Shown here: positions 23,501-31,635 of the stretch, piece after piece
How positions within the stretch are numbered: position 1 is the first letter of the stretch
Layout of the letters: the number at the start of each line of letters is the position of its first letter
NCBI GenBank assembly: GCA_028293645.1
Contig: JAQGOK010000170.1
Location: forward strand, 1 to 33,825
DNA length: 33,825 nucleotides
Source of the DNA: Chthoniobacter sp.
GTDB taxonomy: Bacteria > Verrucomicrobiota > Verrucomicrobiia > Chthoniobacterales > Chthoniobacteraceae
Direction of reading: 5' to 3'
Notes under the pieces: generated by a model
Seen by the model: only the letters and a program-made list of their open reading frames with translations
Told to the model about the DNA's origin: nothing
The model's database searches: none
Position numbers and translations under genes: made by a program

Positions 23501-25619
23501 TGGTGAAGAAAGTCGTGTCGCCTGGGCTGGTGATCAGGATCTTACCGGTGAAAAGACTGCGAAGGTCATTCTCCGGAGTGAATCCCTGGCTGAGGAATGG
23601 CGCAGCGTTCCCACCATTGCCGTTGTTGAAGTCGAGGTTGCTCTGGCCGGCCGTGTTGGTCCGGGCGGAAACGGCGGGCGCGCCCAGCCCCGCGAAGTAA
23701 TTGCGAACGCTGGCGGCGGTGCCGGACAGGTCTGCGTTGTTCACCCCCCCGTTATAGTAGTCGCCGAGCAATCCTTCATGACCCAGCCGGAGGGTGCCTC
23801 CGCTCAAAGTCAGTGCAGCCGTGTTGTTGCCGAGCGCACCGGGAGCGAGCTCCAGCGTGCCGGTGGGGATGCTGATTGCCGCGGCCGGGAGCACATTGCC
23901 GGACTCGTTTTGCAAAGCCAGCGTCGCACCGGCGCTGATCGTCGGCATAGTGGCAAAATTGGCCACGCCTCCGAGCGCAAGGCGGCCTGGGCCGGAGACG
24001 GTCAATGCGCCCGCGGTTGCGGTGATTGTTCCGTTGATCCTGTAGAAGGCGTTGGGATCGGAAGCGCCAACCGTCGCGCCGCTGGCGCCGACAGTTAGTG
24101 AACGCCCATCGACGAGATTGCTCCCGCCGTAGGTGAATGATGCCGGTCCTGTGGTTCCGACCGAGATTGCGCCGGCGCCGCTGGCCATGCCGCCCACGGT
24201 CAGTCCACCGACCGGAACCGTGATCGCACCAGAAAAATTGCCGCCCGTGCCGGTCACTGCCAGATTGCCGCTGCCGCCTTTGAGCAGTGGTCCCGTGCCG
24301 GTCAAGTTCCCGGTCAGAGTCAGCGTGGTGCCTCCCGTTTGCACCGTGATGTTTCCACCCAGCGCACCGATCGCGACGGAGCGCGCCGCCGAGGCGGTGA
24401 CACCGCTGTAGTTCAGGACTGCGTTCGCGGCGCCGGTCGCATCACCCACGGTCAGCGATCCACCCTTGCCCAAATTCCCGGCCGTGGTGCTGTCCCCGAT
24501 GGTAGAGACATTGACGGTGCCATGCTTGATCGTGGTGCCCCCGCCAAACTCATTGAGGCCGGTCAGCGTCAAGGGTGCATCGCCATCCTTCACAAGCGCC
24601 GCCGTTACCCCGCGGATTGGACCTCCCCCGATTGTGTAGCTGTTGGTGCCGGTGTTGTTCACGATCACAGCACCAGCATCAACGCCACCCGCGGCGACGG
24701 TAACGGTGCGTGCCCCGTCGGGACCGAGATCGCCGAAGTTCGCTTTGTCGTTTGCAAAGAACTCGGTGTCACTCGGCGCAACATCAGGCGTGTTGGTCGT
24801 GCGCCAGTTCGTTGTGAGTTCCATGTCCCACGTGCCTGCCCCCGCTCCACCATTGTAGAAGGTGTCCGGACCCGGTTGCGGGCCAAGTTCGATCAGCTGG
24901 AAGCCCGCCATGCCGGTGCCGTCGGTACCATTCACCCAGACGAATGAAAGGTTCAGGGTGTTGGCGGCCGACGCGAGTACGTTCTCCCATCGCACGTAGT
25001 CCGTTTCGGCAGTGCGCACGGCGGAATCGGTGCTTATGCCGCGGGTGAAGGTACCGTCGAACGAATTCTCCTCCGTAATGAAGAAGGTCTGGTAGGGATT
25101 TAAGCCCGTAAGCGACCAGTTCGAGTTCGATCCACCACCGTTGGTGGCGGTGTAGGCCACTACGTCGTAGAGGAACTTGGGCTTGAGGTTGTTGAACGTG
25201 ACGGTCCCCGTTCTCGCCTCCCCGCTGTTTGCCTTGATGACCCCCTTCATCAACTTATCATTCGGTGTCGACGTCGGACCGTCGGAACTCCAACTGTCGT
25301 TCGCATCGACGGTCACCGTCACTGGGCTTGTCCCACTGGTTCCAAGCACCCCGTTGTCTAAGAGCAGCGGAGTGCTGGTAAACGGACCATTGCCGTTATC
25401 GTTGAATTTAAAAGGTGAGCCGAGATTGTTCCAATCGCGCTGCGGAATCACTCCAGCGAGATCATCGATCGCAAGAGTTTGATCGTTGCCACGCCCGATA
25501 AAGCTGCCCCCGATCGAGAACTGTGCGTAGGACTGCCCGCTGAATGCCGCAAGGGCGAGAAGGGTGGCGGCGGTGGCGCGTCCAGAGAAGAAAGCGGGGC
25601 GGGAACGGAGTGATTTCAT
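20526..25619 (-). CDS. Giant exported beta-strand-repeat protein with PA14 domains and PEP-CTERM tail
   Basis: A 1697-residue surface or matrix protein. It has a signal peptide (residues 1-32, ending SYAQ) and an N-terminal jelly-roll-like segment (33-245). Residues about 255-610 and 780-1200 are glycine/threonine/asparagine-rich parallel beta-strand repeats of the autotransporter-associated type (LTLTGxxxFxGGTTI pattern). A PA14-like domain lies at about 614-780 (GLLGDYYNG, FTTSDDGSAVFIDG), and a second PA14-like module at about 1205-1370 (GENIDDDTRLFIDGNLVL, with an adjacent Cys-Cys pair at 1299-1300). More repeats and a final beta-rich segment follow. The C-terminus is a PEP-CTERM signal: VPEPGS (1671-1676), a hydrophobic helix, then RIRRRR, recognised by an exosortase (none in the window). 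There is no autotransporter barrel. The ATG at 25619 is preceded by CTCTCCT, not a Shine-Dalgarno sequence. The ligand is unknown; PA14 folds often bind carbohydrate. Confidence 0.92.
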   Translation of the reverse strand: MKSLRSRPAFFSGRATAATLLALAAFSGQSYAQFSIGGSFIGRGNDQTLAIDDLAGVIPQRDWNNLGSPFKFNDNGNGPFTSTPLLLDNGVLGTSGTSPVTVTVDANDSWSSDGPTSTPNDKLMKGVIKANSGEARTGTVTFNNLKPKFLYDVVAYTATNGGGSNSNWSLTGLNPYQTFFITEENSFDGTFTRGISTDSAVRTAETDYVRWENVLASAANTLNLSFVWVNGTDGTGMAGFQLIELGPQPGPDTFYNGGAGAGTWDMELTTNWRTTNTPDVAPSDTEFFANDKANFGDLGPDGARTVTVAAGGVDAGAVIVNNTGTNSYTIGGGPIRGVTAALVKDGDAPLTLTGLNEFGGGTTIKHGTVNVSTIGDSTTAGNLGKGGSLTVGDATGAANAVLNYSGVTASAARSVAIGALGGNITVQTGGTTLTLTGNLTGTGPLLKGGSGNLAVTGTGGNFSGAITVPVGGLTVGGMASGAGAISVGTTGPASFTYGGSNLVDGRSLTVGASGATVGASDPNAFYRINGTITATAGALTVSGPGRLALGGVANFATMPTISAGATLALQNESGNVLPAAAISIPTGTLELAPGALGNNTAALTLSGGTLRLGHEGLLGDYYNGGVNNADLSGTAASVRNYFAGLGAPAVSARTNTAGQSNLDFNNGNGGNAAPFLSQGFTPENDLRSLFTGKILITSPGDTTFFTTSDDGSAVFIDGARVVNNNFFQGMTERSGTINLTAGLHDIAIYYYEGGGGAGFVARYQPAGGTKQIIPNGVLFAGDTYTDTARPILVTQSSALEIGSAVANLGALTQTGGTTLAVTGSAKFSGTTLSGAGALGLNNRIGNVNLGPITATSPTINKSGDGALVFSQATPANTTINASAGLVVVQGSEAGGTTTNPLSAATVNFSGTGNLGLSATAGNPTYNIPVSSAGSYRIEAGQFGGGNIADTTVTLQNAGLVVTAGSTLTTRVADSNFTLNVNAPISGAGSLTAEEGNINFTGGSVNPQGGFTVNVARVNVSGPLTTGALTVANSLNGVVPNGANNTAQLTLGGAADVSSLTVNGGSFTTNSTLSNSGALVTTGGTSTLNGNATSASVNITNSTLTANGTFTSAGAFNVGGGGNATLNGASNLGSIELTGNAVLTATAAVTAGSVSVTPGTTLNLSTLNYTGSGVNVDEGLVRVQSGVVNMGTAPLTFASYTVQAGLLEGVITGTNDLNAGSPGLTTPNPGTGKGPETGGARLSPRLGETNTKSATLWGDNETWVYTGQFFDADGTFTFGENIDDDTRLFIDGNLVLNSGCCGEARSSNGGANNGNNYGMGGAGDGWHRFELRMRNGGGGAGSDPTGNGWGQGDSAQFLRKGFGLNVAGTTSVAAADYVIPTDPGNATLFRISDGGGRVVIDAGSTLRVGSTTNSALVQLNGSFNNPAVLRINDNAAATVNTANAIAIPTGSSEGVVTVGTNNTLTVGKFDLSDGSTLTKNGPGTVRVTGTVAESVLGPAPTAFSTGNINVTEGTLLFDATSTGTGGITASVSGTVGGTGTLSGALTATSGGIVSPGNSVGVMNVGSLLMGTGSILKLEVTSADSHDVLNVGNAVNIAGSSLQLTPLNYVGLLNEIYYVIVNNSPNAVTGTFAGLPDGSTFTAGTRQFQISYDANSATRSFDAGGNDIAIRAVPEPGSLVTLLSGLGMLAGLQRIRRRR

Positions 25620-25620
25620 A

Positions 25621-25700
25621 GGAGAGTGGAGGGCAAGAGGGTGCCGAGGAGAGGCGGGGGTTGTTCTGTTGGTGCGGGGGAGCAGCCGCTGGAGAGTGGA
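25621..25700. repeat. Direct 10-base repeat in the upstream region of the PEP-CTERM gene
   Basis: GGAGAGTGGA occurs at 25621-25630 and again at 25691-25700 (TCCACTCTCC on the coding strand); the first copy ends one base before the ATG. The surrounding 225-base gap (25620-25844) also has a TTGACA-like -35 hexamer on the minus strand (25720-25715) but no matching -10. No terminator for the upstream gene was recognised there. Confidence 0.45.
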
Positions 25701-25844
25701 CTCGTAAACATTTCTGTCAAAACGTTTTTAGAGAATCCCGAAACCTTTATCGCGGATTCATCACGGCAGAACAGCGCCCGTGAACAGCGGACGGCGAAGG
25801 TAGCCGCGGACCCATCCGAACTCCGCGCTCGACGCGGGCGCCGA

Positions 25845-28800
25845 TTACCGGCGGGTAGCTCGCAATCGCAGGAACAAAGGCTGGCTGCCGACGGGTGGCG
25901 GAACGCGCCAGGTCTCTGTGGACAGAGAGCCATTCAGCACGCTGCCGACCGGCGTCGCATCCGCAGGCGCCCAAGCTCCAGACACCTCTGGAGCGGCTTC
26001 AATCGTGACCGCCGCATCGTCCGCAGCGATGGCGCGTTGGAAGGTGATGATAAAGTTTCCGAGAGCGTCGCGAGTGACGTCCCAAGGGTCCGGGGTCGGA
26101 GTGCCTTCATCTGTTCCCAAGGCGTATTCGAGAAGGGCGGCGAGGCCATCCAGATCCGCATCCGCGAGGGCTGTCCCGGAGAACGCCACGGCATCGCTGG
26201 CGCCGGGATTGCCACCGGTTGCCACGCTTGCCCGCCAGATAGACGGCAATGGAGTCGGTTTGGTGCTGCCCAGCACTCGAACCAGCGAATGTCCGCCACC
26301 ATCCGCGAGGTAGATCTCATCGGAAAACGCGACGCGAAAGATCTCCGAACCGCTCGCGGCATAGAGCACCAGGCTTTCCCCCGCGTTATCCAATGCGCCG
26401 CTGAACTGATTCGGAGCGAGGGGCCCGGCAGCCGGATAGGCGGCGATGAACGCAGCACGATCGCGCACGACCAGCAACCGGCCACCGGCCGGAATCTGTG
26501 TCCCCGCAGGAAAGGTGTAGGCGATGCCTTGACTCAACTCCTCATCGAAATGGCATCCCCCAAGGTCGAGCGTTGTGCTGGTTAGATTCAGGAGCTCCAC
26601 AAACTCCGTAGCTGCATCCGGAGGATTGAAGTGGATCTCGCTGATCACGAGGTTCCCCGGTCCGGCGGGAAACACCCCTCCGGTGCCGGTCACTGTGACC
26701 GATGCACTGCCGAGTTGCGCGCCGAGATTGTTGTAGGCGACGAGCATGTAGTCGTTGGTCCCAGCGCTTACTGGAAGCTGGAGTGTCCAGGTCTTTTCCC
26801 CCGTCCAGGTGACCGCCAGCGGCTCAGCGCTGCCCTGCAAACGAATCTCCGCGATGTCGATCCAACCGACCCCGTTGACCGTCGCAAACGGGGTGTTCAC
26901 GGTCAGCGTCAGCGGGCTCGGAGTCGTATTGAAAGGAGTCTGCGAGATGCCACCCGCGCCGGTAAGCATGCTGCGCACGGCCGTCGCACGCTGATTGAGG
27001 AACGATAGGCTTGTCGTCATGTCGTCGCCGCCAAATCGGGAATAATGCTGCGCCCAGCGGGTAAGATGTGCGGTGTTAAACGAGCGATTCAGCACGTCGA
27101 GGACGTGCGCGTAGTAGGTGCGTTTGTTGACCGGATCAGCGATGAATTTCGCGAGATCGCCGCCATTGGTGATCGGGGCGTTCGGATCATTCTGGCCGAG
27201 ATAATCAAGGTCCCACGGAATGGCGATGCCTTTGCCGCCGACGGGGAAGAAGAGCAGGAAGTTGTGTGTCGCGCTCGTATTGGCGAGATAGTTGTCAGTG
27301 ACGCTGAAGAGTTGTGGAACCACTACGGCTCGCAGCCAGCCGTTCACGTCGAGCGTTGCGTTCGTCTGAGTTTTGAACGTGGCGGAACCTTGGGGCTGGC
27401 CGACGGCGGTCACCGCCGCGAGCAAAGGCGAGTAGTCATCCAGCGTTCGGGAATCGCGGATCAACCAGTGCCAGCGGTATGCCTCCTTGTCAGTTCCATA
27501 GATCCCCGAGACGTTGATTCCGCTCGGCCCCGGGCTGCCGGCGGTTTGCGGAACCTTGGGATGCTCCGGGTTCGTGCCGACTGCTCGTGTGATCGGATCG
27601 ATCGTCGCGGAGAGCGGATACACGTATTCCTGCTTAAACATCCCGGCGCTGCCTTCCGGCCATTGGTTGTCGAGGTATTCGTCGTCGAAACGCGACTTCG
27701 ACAGCAGCGCCGCTCCGGTGATTTCGGCTCCGTCGAAAGCCGAGGTGCCGCTGTTTGAGACCGGCGCGATCAGTCGCACGATGTCATCCTCGACCGCGGG
27801 AATCCCGCCCGCGGCAGTCATCACCGACTTGATCAGGATTTCGCGCACCGAGTTGACGGTGTTGCCGTCAATGCCGCCCGTGCCCTGATTGCCTGACCGA
27901 TCCACCGAGATGGTTTCGTGCGCACCGAGGAACGGTTCTTCTCCGCTGAACCGCAGGTTGAAGCCGACGCGGTTCTCCTGAAAGCGCCCGTGCTCACTGC
28001 TCTTTAGCCGCGCCGTTGCGTGGTAATAGGCGACCCGATCGTCGTAGATCACTGTGCAAGGCCGGTAATGATTGCTCATCACGTTTTCCGCTTTGTAGAG
28101 ATCGTTCGTGTCGGCGGTCGGGAGGACGACGCGGATGTTGTGCGGTTTGGCCCCGCTCGGGAGCGTGAAGATGCTCTTGCCGTCGGCCCACGGAATCATC
28201 GCGCGACTCGCCGGGCCTGCCGCAGGGAAGAACGACTGCGCCCCGAGCGCGTCGGTGGCGCGCACATAAAACTGCACGAGCGTGCCGGCACTTCTCGCGG
28301 GCACATCGGCGGAAAAGACGCCGTCGTTCAGGGTCATCCCGGCGCTCGCGAATGCGCCCCCATTTGCAGAATAGAACAACTCGGCCGTAGCCACGTTGTC
28401 CGGATCAGCGATCCGCACACGCACCGTGGCGGGCTGTCCGGCAGGCGGCACGACCGGGGTGACGGCGAGGTTTGAGAAGGTGGGTCCAGCATTGGCGACA
28501 GCGCGCGAATTGACGGCTCCCGGCGTGCCGCCGGTCGTCACCATTGGCAGCAAGGTCTGCCGCGGCAGGCGGTTGAAATAGAGCCTGCTGTGCAGCCGGT
28601 TCGTTCCACGCAGCCACTTCGCCCGGAAGGAGATCGTGTAACTCTTTGCATTGCTCAGAGCGACGAAAGCGCCGCCGGCTTTCAACGTCGTCTCAGAATG
28701 ATTGCTCATGTGCTCCGTCGCACCGGTGGCGACGATCTTCATGACCTTGTTGCCAGGCGCGAACGGGTCGTCCACGACGGTCGTGAGCTGATGGTTGCCC

Positions 28801-31523
28801 ACGTTCCTCCACGTCGCGGTGCCCGTATCGAAGGTGCCGTTTTGGATCAGCTGCGTGCCGCTTTCGGTAACGCTTACGTCGTCCACCAGAACTTCGCCTG
28901 CATCGAGCAACCCGAGGATGAACTCATTCCAGGACGCAAGGCTGCTCGTCGTCGCGTGCGAGCCGAGCAACGGCCCGTAGCTCACCGTTTGCCATCCAGT
29001 CTTCAGGCTTTCGTCACTTGCGTCCCAAGCTTCCGCCACGCGATTGTCCGCATCGCGATCGCGCAGCTCGAGGCTCGAACCGCCGCCGTCCGCCCACTGA
29101 CTCCACCGGCCGTTTTCGGAATAGGTGAGCTGGCTGACGATGTTGTCGTTCGCGTCGCGGAGGGTCAGCGATTCGCCTTTCCGACTCAACGAACCGCCAA
29201 ACGGTCCGAGCGCAGTCACGCCGGAGTGCAGCGCCGCAAAGGCCGCCGGATCCCACGCGAGGACCCGGAACCCATTTGCAGGCACGATCGTGCCAGCGGG
29301 GAAGATGTAGCTCACGCCGTCGCTAAACTTCCACCCGGCGATGCTCACGTCGGCATCCGTGCGATTGTGCAGCTCGATCCATTGCTCCGCTGAACTGCCC
29401 GGCGCGTGATAGAAGATTTCGTTGATCACCACCGCGCTCGCGATGGTGGCCAGATTCGGCGCGCCGGGTGTCGCGGAATCCGGATGACCCCAGGCACCAT
29501 TGCTGAGCAGGCCGCGCAAACGATTCGTCACCTCGCGTGAGTCGCGCAGCTCGTTGGCGCCCGGTGCGAGCAGAAACAGTTTGCTGCCGTCCGCCGGAGT
29601 GAAGCCGAGCGCTCCCGCCTTGATCGTGAAATATCCACCGGCGGTGACATTCTGCGCGGGGAGGATCACCGCTTGGCCGCTGCTGGTTTTCAGTGTCCAG
29701 CCTGCGGTGTCCACGGCAGCGCTGGACGTGTTGCGCAGCTCGATGAAAAAGCTCGCGTCATTCGCTCCCGAGATTTCCGTGAACACCAGCGACGGCGGCG
29801 CTGCGGGTGCCGGCCCCGGAACCGCGGTGATGGCGAGTTGCGCACCAAAGACCAGGTCGTCGTTGCCCCCGGGAAATTGATGCACTTCCGCCGAAAGCAC
29901 ATTCGGGCCGGCGACCAATGCGCCGCTCGGAATGGTGATCGGAGCAGAAGGGAATCGTGCGTCACCGACCTCGGTGGTAGGCGGCACATTGATGCGATGT
30001 ACCTCCGCGCCGTTGAGGTAAATCACGGCGCCATCATCGGCCACCGGCCACAGTTCCATGGTCGCAGTGGCCGGCGTTCCGCTGAAGGTGAACGCTTTGC
30101 GAAAGTAGCGCGGCTGCGCGCCAGCAACGGCAGCGGTGGTTTGCTCCGGCGGATTCGGCAGCGGCGGGGTCACGCCAAACTCGCTGCCGATTTGCCCGAT
30201 CTCCGTCGCGGAAAGCGCCCGCGTCCACAAGGCCACGTCATCGACCCGGCCCGCAAAGTGTTCATTCACCGATGCCATCCGATCGCCCCCGACGAAGAAA
30301 GGCATCGGATTGCTCAGCCCGCCGCTGATTGAGAGCGTCTGAACAAAAACACCATTGCGATAGTAGTCGAGGAACTGCCCGCGCTTCACGACGCACATGT
30401 GCGTCCAGGCCGAGATAATCAGATCCGGGTAATTCAGATTCTCCGTTGCCGCCTGACGATGGTACTGCATCGCCGTGGGCATGATCTTGATGAACTCGCG
30501 AGGCGTATAATCCTGCCCGTTCGGGTCGGTGCGGTTGCCGAGAATGACCGAGCCGGACTGCCCCTCATGGGTCGTGGCAACAGTGGACAGCACCCACGCC
30601 GCCCAAGTGAAATCGTTCGTGGCGGTGAAGCTCGGCAGGAAGGCGACGCTCGGCAGGCCGGTCCCGGAGTCGATCACCTCCATCCGGTCGTCCGCGCCAT
30701 CGAAGCTGGCGACTTGACCACGGATCACGTCGGTCACGAAGGTCGCTCCATTGGCCATCGTCCCGTTCGGCTGGCCGGTCACGCTGTTCACTGCCGTTGT
30801 GCCGCTCGTTTCGTTAAAGGACCAGTAGGCGAGCAGGCCGTTCGGCAACGCATCGGGCTTCACCCCGCGGGCGAGCTTGCCACCGCCGCCAGTGATCAAC
30901 GTCGGCCCGGATTTCCACGCGCCGTCGTCGAAGCCTGCATTCTGCCAGCCTGCAGGGGCAGCAGCACCCGAGTCTTCGAATTTCCAACTATCGCCAATCG
31001 CCACGTTGACCGTCCGGACCGCGGAGGCTCCTTCATGGAAATTCTGCGTGCCTGGTGTGCCACCCACCGTCGTGCTCGTGGTCCAGGCCGCCGGACCTTC
31101 GTTGGCGTCCGGCGCGCGCCGGACGAGTGTCGCGCCGGAGCCGTCCGCGCCGGCCGCCCACTCGCCTTCATCATCGTAGCTGACCTCATCCATGATGCGG
31201 CCATTGAGATTGCGGAGCCGCAGCGTCTCGCCGCCATTATCGAGCTGGCCGGCAAAATTCCCGAGCGACCCCGGGACGGCTCCAATCACCACGTGACCAC
31301 CGCCGGGAACGATCGTCCCAGCCGGAATGGTGAAGTCCACACCACCATCGATTTTCCAACCGCCAATCAGCACGTCCACGCCGTGCAGGTTGCGCAACTC
31401 GATGAACTCCGGTTGACCCGCCGGCGGGTTGTAAGCGATCTCGTTGAAGACGACCACGCTATCGGCCGCCAGGGCACCGGTAACGGTTGCGAGCAGGGCG
31501 GCGAGGAAGGCGGGGAATTTCAA
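25845..31523 (-). CDS. Giant secreted lamin-tail / LamG / CotH-kinase-like protein
   Basis: A 1892-residue exported protein. The start is TTG at 31523, giving a good signal peptide (MKFPAFLAALLATVTGALAA). Domains by residue: lamin-tail 22-160; LamG/concanavalin-like 228-450 (LLAYWSFNE...); a beta-sandwich segment 470-570; lamin-tail 577-695; lamin-tail 697-835; a carbohydrate-binding-like jelly roll about 885-1000; an Ig-like segment 1012-1100; CotH-like region about 1130-1520, with YYHATARLKSSEHGRF (1166-1181), FDDEYLDN (1279-1286) and the characteristic HNFLLFF...IPWDLDYLG (1420-1443); lamin-tail 1622-1780; and a C-terminal tail with a calcium-loop-like DADLDGLAALLEYALGTD ending FLRLRATRR. 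CotH proteins include protein kinases, but catalytic competence cannot be judged here. It lacks a PEP-CTERM motif, unlike both neighbours. It is probably a cell-surface or released matrix protein; the substrate is unknown. Confidence 0.9.
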   Translation of the reverse strand: MKFPAFLAALLATVTGALAADSVVVFNEIAYNPPAGQPEFIELRNLHGVDVLIGGWKIDGGVDFTIPAGTIVPGGGHVVIGAVPGSLGNFAGQLDNGGETLRLRNLNGRIMDEVSYDDEGEWAAGADGSGATLVRRAPDANEGPAAWTTSTTVGGTPGTQNFHEGASAVRTVNVAIGDSWKFEDSGAAAPAGWQNAGFDDGAWKSGPTLITGGGGKLARGVKPDALPNGLLAYWSFNETSGTTAVNSVTGQPNGTMANGATFVTDVIRGQVASFDGADDRMEVIDSGTGLPSVAFLPSFTATNDFTWAAWVLSTVATTHEGQSGSVILGNRTDPNGQDYTPREFIKIMPTAMQYHRQAATENLNYPDLIISAWTHMCVVKRGQFLDYYRNGVFVQTLSISGGLSNPMPFFVGGDRMASVNEHFAGRVDDVALWTRALSATEIGQIGSEFGVTPPLPNPPEQTTAAVAGAQPRYFRKAFTFSGTPATATMELWPVADDGAVIYLNGAEVHRINVPPTTEVGDARFPSAPITIPSGALVAGPNVLSAEVHQFPGGNDDLVFGAQLAITAVPGPAPAAPPSLVFTEISGANDASFFIELRNTSSAAVDTAGWTLKTSSGQAVILPAQNVTAGGYFTIKAGALGFTPADGSKLFLLAPGANELRDSREVTNRLRGLLSNGAWGHPDSATPGAPNLATIASAVVINEIFYHAPGSSAEQWIELHNRTDADVSIAGWKFSDGVSYIFPAGTIVPANGFRVLAWDPAAFAALHSGVTALGPFGGSLSRKGESLTLRDANDNIVSQLTYSENGRWSQWADGGGSSLELRDRDADNRVAEAWDASDESLKTGWQTVSYGPLLGSHATTSSLASWNEFILGLLDAGEVLVDDVSVTESGTQLIQNGTFDTGTATWRNVGNHQLTTVVDDPFAPGNKVMKIVATGATEHMSNHSETTLKAGGAFVALSNAKSYTISFRAKWLRGTNRLHSRLYFNRLPRQTLLPMVTTGGTPGAVNSRAVANAGPTFSNLAVTPVVPPAGQPATVRVRIADPDNVATAELFYSANGGAFASAGMTLNDGVFSADVPARSAGTLVQFYVRATDALGAQSFFPAAGPASRAMIPWADGKSIFTLPSGAKPHNIRVVLPTADTNDLYKAENVMSNHYRPCTVIYDDRVAYYHATARLKSSEHGRFQENRVGFNLRFSGEEPFLGAHETISVDRSGNQGTGGIDGNTVNSVREILIKSVMTAAGGIPAVEDDIVRLIAPVSNSGTSAFDGAEITGAALLSKSRFDDEYLDNQWPEGSAGMFKQEYVYPLSATIDPITRAVGTNPEHPKVPQTAGSPGPSGINVSGIYGTDKEAYRWHWLIRDSRTLDDYSPLLAAVTAVGQPQGSATFKTQTNATLDVNGWLRAVVVPQLFSVTDNYLANTSATHNFLLFFPVGGKGIAIPWDLDYLGQNDPNAPITNGGDLAKFIADPVNKRTYYAHVLDVLNRSFNTAHLTRWAQHYSRFGGDDMTTSLSFLNQRATAVRSMLTGAGGISQTPFNTTPSPLTLTVNTPFATVNGVGWIDIAEIRLQGSAEPLAVTWTGEKTWTLQLPVSAGTNDYMLVAYNNLGAQLGSASVTVTGTGGVFPAGPGNLVISEIHFNPPDAATEFVELLNLTSTTLDLGGCHFDEELSQGIAYTFPAGTQIPAGGRLLVVRDRAAFIAAYPAAGPLAPNQFSGALDNAGESLVLYAASGSEIFRVAFSDEIYLADGGGHSLVRVLGSTKPTPLPSIWRASVATGGNPGASDAVAFSGTALADADLDGLAALLEYALGTDEGTPTPDPWDVTRDALGNFIITFQRAIAADDAAVTIEAAPEVSGAWAPADATPVGSVLNGSLSTETWRVPPPVGSQPLFLRLRATRR

Positions 31524-31596
31524 CGTGGGGGAATGGAGCGGTCGGGAGGAAGCGGGGATGCTCTCTCCGCGCGATGAATCTTGCGGTAAGGTGCTT

Positions 31597-31622
31597 TCGG
31601 TCGCCTCGCAAGCGACGACCGA
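31597..31622. repeat. Hairpin between the two right-hand exported-protein genes
   Basis: TCGGTCG and CGACCGA form a 7-bp stem around a 12-base loop in the 112-base gap between the stop of the right-edge PEP-CTERM gene and the start of the lamin-tail gene. No T-run follows on either strand, so at best it is a weak or factor-dependent terminator. Nothing else is recognised in the gap. Confidence 0.35.
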
Positions 31623-31635
31623 TCCAGGCCGAGGA

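Noticed and set aside
20526-25619. Repeated short GC-rich motifs that could be mistaken for tandem repeats or an array
   Set aside because: They are degenerate protein-level beta-strand repeats within one open frame; there are no identical repeats with regular spacers, so no CRISPR array.
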